DNA of 8,630 nucleotides from Myxococcales bacterium (lineage in GTDB: Bacteria > Myxococcota_A > Polyangia > Fen-1088), in assembly GCA_003170035.1 (NCBI GenBank), contig PMZX01000312.1, forward strand, positions 1 to 8,630. The letters run 5' to 3'. The translations under genes were made by a program, and so were the position numbers. Of this stretch, positions 5,855-8,630 are shown in pieces (the first letter of the stretch is position 1; each line of letters opens with the position of its first letter). The notes beneath the pieces were generated by a model. That model saw nothing but the letters and a program-made list of their open reading frames with translations. It ran no database searches and was not told the origin of the DNA.

Positions 5855-7402
5855 CTACGACGGGCTTGCGTCGGGGCGGGGCGTTTCTGGCATTTCCGAC
5901 AAGACGCGCTCCAGCGCGTCCACGCTTGGCGGCTTGGCAAGGTGGTGTTGGAAGCCAGCCTGGGCGGCTCGCTCCACATCCTCCGGCAATGCGTAGCCAC
6001 TCAGGGCCACGAGCAGGGTGGACTGCAACGCCGGGTCCTTGCGGACGGCCCGCGCCACGTCGTAGCCGTCCATGCCAGGCAAGCCAATATCGCAGAGGAC
6101 TACGTCGGGATGGAATGACCGTGCTCTCTCGATTCCCTCGAGCCCGCCGTAGGCGACCTCGACCTCATGCTCGCCGAGCTCCAGGGCCTCACGCAGGCTC
6201 TCCGCCGCGTCGAGGTTGTCCTCGATGATCAGGACACGCCGGCAGACCCGCGGGCCATTCGCGCGCGCGGCCGGCTTCTCAAGGGCGGCCCCGTCATCGA
6301 GTGGCAGTCGGACGACCAACGCTGCCCCTCTTCCGAGCCCGTCGCTCTGGGCCTGGATGCGGCCCCCATGCAGCTCGACCAGGCCCTTGACCAGCGCCAG
6401 CCCAAGCCCCAGCCCTCCCATGCTGCGGTCGAGAGACTGATCGGCCTGCATGAAGGGCTGGAACAGATGCGCGAGCGTATCAGGCGCCATGCCGACGCCG
6501 TTGTCGACCACGCGAACCACGGCCTCGCCTGCCTCAGCCGCGACGGAGACGTGCGCGCGTCCCCCGTGCGGGGTGAACTTCGCCGCATTCTGTAGAAGAT
6601 TCCCGACCATCTGTGCGATCCGGGTTGCGTCTGCATTGATGAGCACCGGGGTAGGCCCGATCTCGTATGAGAGCCGCACCTCGTTTCGTTCGAAGAAGCT
6701 GCGATTGTCCTCGACCGCGCGATGGATGAGCTGGTTGAGGTCAAGACGCTGTCTCTGCAACTGAATCTTGTTGCGCGTGATCCGGGTGACGTCGAGCAGA
6801 TCATTGACCAGGTTCGACAGCTGCGTGACCTGGCGATCGATCACCCCGAGGGCGCGGTGGGCCTGTTCCCCGCCGGGCGCGGCGCGGTCGAGGATGTAGA
6901 GGCTGTTCTTGATGGGAGCGAGTGGGTTGCGCAACTCGTGGGACAACATCGCCAGGAACTCGTTCTTGCGCCGATCTGCCTCGACCAGCCGCGCGTTGGC
7001 CGTGATCAGCAACTGCTTCTGGCGATAGAGCTGGAGAAACACGCTCACCTTGCTCGCGAGGATGCGTGCATCGAGGGGTTTGACCAGGAAGTCCACCGCG
7101 CCCGATTCGTAGCCCTTGAACACGCGATCCCGATCGTGGAGCCCGGCGGTCACGAAGATGATGGGGATCTCGCGCGTCCGAACCACGTTGCGCATCAGCT
7201 CGGCCAGGGCAAAGCCGTCCAGTTCGGGCATCTGCACATCGATGAGGGCCAGCGCGACCTCGTGTTCGAGCAGGAGTTCGAGGGCGCGCTTGCCGGACTC
7301 GGCCTTGAGGATCTGAGCGTCGCTGCGCCGGAGCAATCCCTCGAGCGCCAGGAGATTCTCCGGGCGATCGTCAACCAGGAGGAGCTTGGGCAGGCCGTTC
7401 AT
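5855..7402 (-). CDS. Hybrid histidine kinase, REC-HisKA-HATPase-REC
   Basis: This is a 515-residue soluble sensor-type kinase with no membrane segment. Residues 6-125 are a receiver with Asp11/Asp12, phospho-Asp55 (LIDVQMPELDG), Thr85 and Lys108. Residues 143-210 are HisKA with His155 in MLSHELRNPLAPI. Residues 255-368 are the ATPase with an N-box (NLLQNAAKFTP), G1 (DNGVGM, 300-305), F-box (LFQPFMQ) and G2 (GGLGLGLALV). Residues 388-503 are a second receiver with Asp395, phospho-Asp438 (CDIGLPGMDG), Ser468 and Lys490. All key residues are intact. The N-terminal receiver acts as the input, so the kinase probably takes a signal from another phosphodonor. The C-terminal receiver has no output domain and probably needs an Hpt partner not seen here. 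ATG 7402 overlaps the cheB stop (ATGA) and has AAAGG 6 nt upstream inside cheB; the open frame continues to 7492 but that extension lies within cheB. It is the last gene of the operon. Confidence 0.92.
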   Translation of the reverse strand: MNGLPKLLLVDDRPENLLALEGLLRRSDAQILKAESGKRALELLLEHEVALALIDVQMPELDGFALAELMRNVVRTREIPIIFVTAGLHDRDRVFKGYESGAVDFLVKPLDARILASKVSVFLQLYRQKQLLITANARLVEADRRKNEFLAMLSHELRNPLAPIKNSLYILDRAAPGGEQAHRALGVIDRQVTQLSNLVNDLLDVTRITRNKIQLQRQRLDLNQLIHRAVEDNRSFFERNEVRLSYEIGPTPVLINADATRIAQMVGNLLQNAAKFTPHGGRAHVSVAAEAGEAVVRVVDNGVGMAPDTLAHLFQPFMQADQSLDRSMGGLGLGLALVKGLVELHGGRIQAQSDGLGRGAALVVRLPLDDGAALEKPAARANGPRVCRRVLIIEDNLDAAESLREALELGEHEVEVAYGGLEGIERARSFHPDVVLCDIGLPGMDGYDVARAVRKDPALQSTLLVALSGYALPEDVERAAQAGFQHHLAKPPSVDALERVLSEMPETPRPDASPS

Positions 7403-8022
7403 CGTGCGCCTTTCCCGGAAGTCTGCCACGTGCAGGGCTGCTGCACCCACTGAGAGATCTCCTCTGCAGACAGCACCTGCGCGTTCGGGCAAAGGGCGAG
7501 CGCCGCTTCCGGCATCGCGGCCTGTGCTGCATCGTCAGGGTCTTGGATGGCAACCCGGCCACCGGCTACCTGGATGGCCTGCAGGCCGCGCGCCCCGTCC
7601 GGGTTGGCGCCCGAGACAATGATCCCCGCGCAACGCGGACCCAGAACGTCGGCGGCAGACTGGAAGAGCACGTCGATGGAAGGCCGCGAAAAATTCACCG
7701 GCTCGTCAACCGACAGGGCGAATGATGGGCCAGGGTCAATCAGCAAGTGGTAGTTGGAAGGTGCCAGGTAGACAGTCGAAGGCGCCAGCGGTTCCTTGTC
7801 CAGCGGCTCGCGCAGAGCGAGCTTGCACTTGCCGCCCAAGGCCGCCGCCAGCGCACTGGGCCGGTTTCTGGGCAGGTGGACCAGGACAACGATGGGCGTG
7901 GCGAAGTCGACAGGCAGCGCTCCCAACAGGAGGGCGACAACCTCGATCGCTCCGGCGGAGCCGCCGACCAGGATAGCCGCGGGTGCCTGGTGTTCGGCAG
8001 GTGGGGTGAGCGTGGCCATCAT
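7399..8022 (-). CDS. cheB: CheB-type protein-glutamate methylesterase, stand-alone catalytic domain
   Basis: This is a 207-residue CheB catalytic domain without the usual N-terminal receiver. CheB removes methyl groups (and deamidates Gln) on chemoreceptors, opposing CheR. The Ser-His-Asp triad is recognisable: Ser22 in GGSAGA, His49 in VLVHLP and Asp142 in SGANPDGA. RPSIDVLF and DDAAQAAMPEAAL are also family landmarks. The last Gly of the nucleophile loop (usually GGSxGG) and the usual GMGxDGA Asp loop are altered, but the catalytic residues remain. ATG 8022 is preferred because AGAGG lies 8 nt upstream; the in-frame TTG at 8028 would leave only 2 nt. It begins 2 nt after the cheR stop and ends overlapping the kinase ATG. 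Lacking a receiver, its activity must be controlled by something else, perhaps the kinase encoded next to it. Confidence 0.9.
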   Translation of the reverse strand: MMATLTPPAEHQAPAAILVGGSAGAIEVVALLLGALPVDFATPIVVLVHLPRNRPSALAAALGGKCKLALREPLDKEPLAPSTVYLAPSNYHLLIDPGPSFALSVDEPVNFSRPSIDVLFQSAADVLGPRCAGIIVSGANPDGARGLQAIQVAGGRVAIQDPDDAAQAAMPEAALALCPNAQVLSAEEISQWVQQPCTWQTSGKGAR

Positions 8023-8024
8023 CT

Positions 8025-8630
8025 TCAACGCCTCTGGTAGATCTTCTCGTCGCGCACGAATTCCGCGAATTCCGCGGCGTGGATCGAGAAGGTGAGCGTC
8101 TCTTTCGCGCCCAGGCCGAGAAACCCCTTGCGACAGAGCGAGTCGCGGAACAGTGAGACGGCGCGATCCTGTAAGACACGGTCGAAGTAGATGAGAACGT
8201 TGCGACAGGTGATGAGCTGAACTTCGGCGAAGACGCTGTCGGTGGCGAGGCTGTGGTCAGAGAAGAGCACGCCCGCGCGCAGGCTCTTGTCGAAGACCGC
8301 TGCGTTGTACCCGGCCGTGTAGTAGTCGGAGAGCGAGGCGCGGCCGCCGGCCTCGCAATACGCCTTGCTGAAATCGGCAATCCGTTCGAGTTGGTAGATG
8401 CCGGCCTCGGCCTTGCGCAGAGCCTCGGGGTAGATGTCGGTCGCGTAGATGAGCGTGTGGTCGAGCAGCCCTTCCTCGCGCAGGAGGATGGCGAGCGAAT
8501 AGACCTCCTCGCCGGTGGCGCAGCCCGGAATCCAGACCTTGAGCGAGGGATAGGTGCGCAGGTAGGGGACGACCTTCTCGCGCAGGGCTCGATAGAAGCT
8601 GGGGTCGCGAAACATCTCGCTCACCTGCAC
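8025..8630 (-). CDS. cheR: CheR-type chemoreceptor methyltransferase, 5' end cut by window
   Basis: This is the C-terminal 201 residues of a SAM-dependent CheR. The reading frame runs out of the window at 8630, so the helical N-terminal domain (roughly 70-90 residues) and the true start are missing. The visible part opens at the family's conserved FRDPSFY segment. The SAM site is VWIPGCATGEEVYS, followed by ATDI (Asp65 of the visible part, expected to hold the SAM ribose) and CRNVLIYFD, the signature near the end of the fold. The GLGAKETL segment corresponds to the usual GxSExL. CheR methylates receptor glutamates. The gene is the first visible of a run CheR-CheB-kinase with gaps of 2 and -4 nt, so all three are probably made from one message. 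The protein could also be the methyltransferase half of a larger CheR-containing protein extending to the right. Confidence 0.9.
   Translation of the reverse strand: MQVSEMFRDPSFYRALREKVVPYLRTYPSLKVWIPGCATGEEVYSLAILLREEGLLDHTLIYATDIYPEALRKAEAGIYQLERIADFSKAYCEAGGRASLSDYYTAGYNAAVFDKSLRAGVLFSDHSLATDSVFAEVQLITCRNVLIYFDRVLQDRAVSLFRDSLCRKGFLGLGAKETLTFSIHAAEFAEFVRDEKIYQRR

Noticed and set aside
6722..7453. 243-codon plus-strand frame opposite the hybrid kinase
   Set aside because: It mirrors the kinase codons; all catalytic motifs of the kinase are on the minus strand.
7403..7492. 30-residue N-terminal extension of the kinase
   Set aside because: It lies wholly inside cheB, and ATG 7402 with AAAGG and the ATGA overlap starts right before the receiver domain.

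Overview
The window is GC-rich and densely coded. The Gly/Ser/Thr-rich 'GCGG...GTGG' lipoprotein linkers, the tandem surface-type lipoproteins and the CheR/CheB/hybrid-kinase operon together suggest a Myxococcota (deltaproteobacterial, possibly Polyangia) genome. This is inference from protein style; there is no rRNA or other marker gene here.

Layout. Positions 1-2990 (+ strand) carry a surface or envelope lipoprotein cluster: the 3' part of a parallel beta-helix protein with Pmp-like GGA/FxxN repeats, an unrelated Cys-containing exported protein with an Asp-rich tail, and a complete second copy of the beta-helix lipoprotein. The two beta-helix copies differ at 14 of 250 aligned residues and show no indel until the last codons, so they are recent or gene-converted tandem paralogues. 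Positions 3016-5275 (- strand) hold a DipZ-type thiol-disulfide protein (CcdA membrane domain, TlpA-like thioredoxin, C-terminal beta domain) followed by a small exported protein with two cysteines. Divergent from dipZ is a small DUF4242-like protein (5530-5781) with a textbook ribosome binding site. The 254-bp gap between them holds a bipartite inverted repeat and a possible dipZ -10 element; it is the longest stretch without a gene. Positions 5855-8630 (- strand) are a tightly packed signalling operon: CheR methyltransferase (cut by the window end), stand-alone CheB methylesterase, and a REC-HisKA-HATPase-REC hybrid histidine kinase.

How the genes work together. CheR and CheB are the methylation/demethylation pair. 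They are probably translationally coupled to the kinase (2-nt gap, then a 4-nt ATGA overlap), which points to one pathway. No CheA, CheW or chemoreceptor is visible, so this may be a non-flagellar Che-like system. DipZ would move reducing equivalents across the inner membrane to periplasmic thiols; the Cys-containing exported protein beside it is a speculative client. I found no CRISPR array, insertion sequence, tRNA or rRNA. The most unusual points are the mosaic tandem beta-helix paralogues with a shared G7 tract, the aberrant lipobox of the gene between them, and the structured intergenic inverted repeats.
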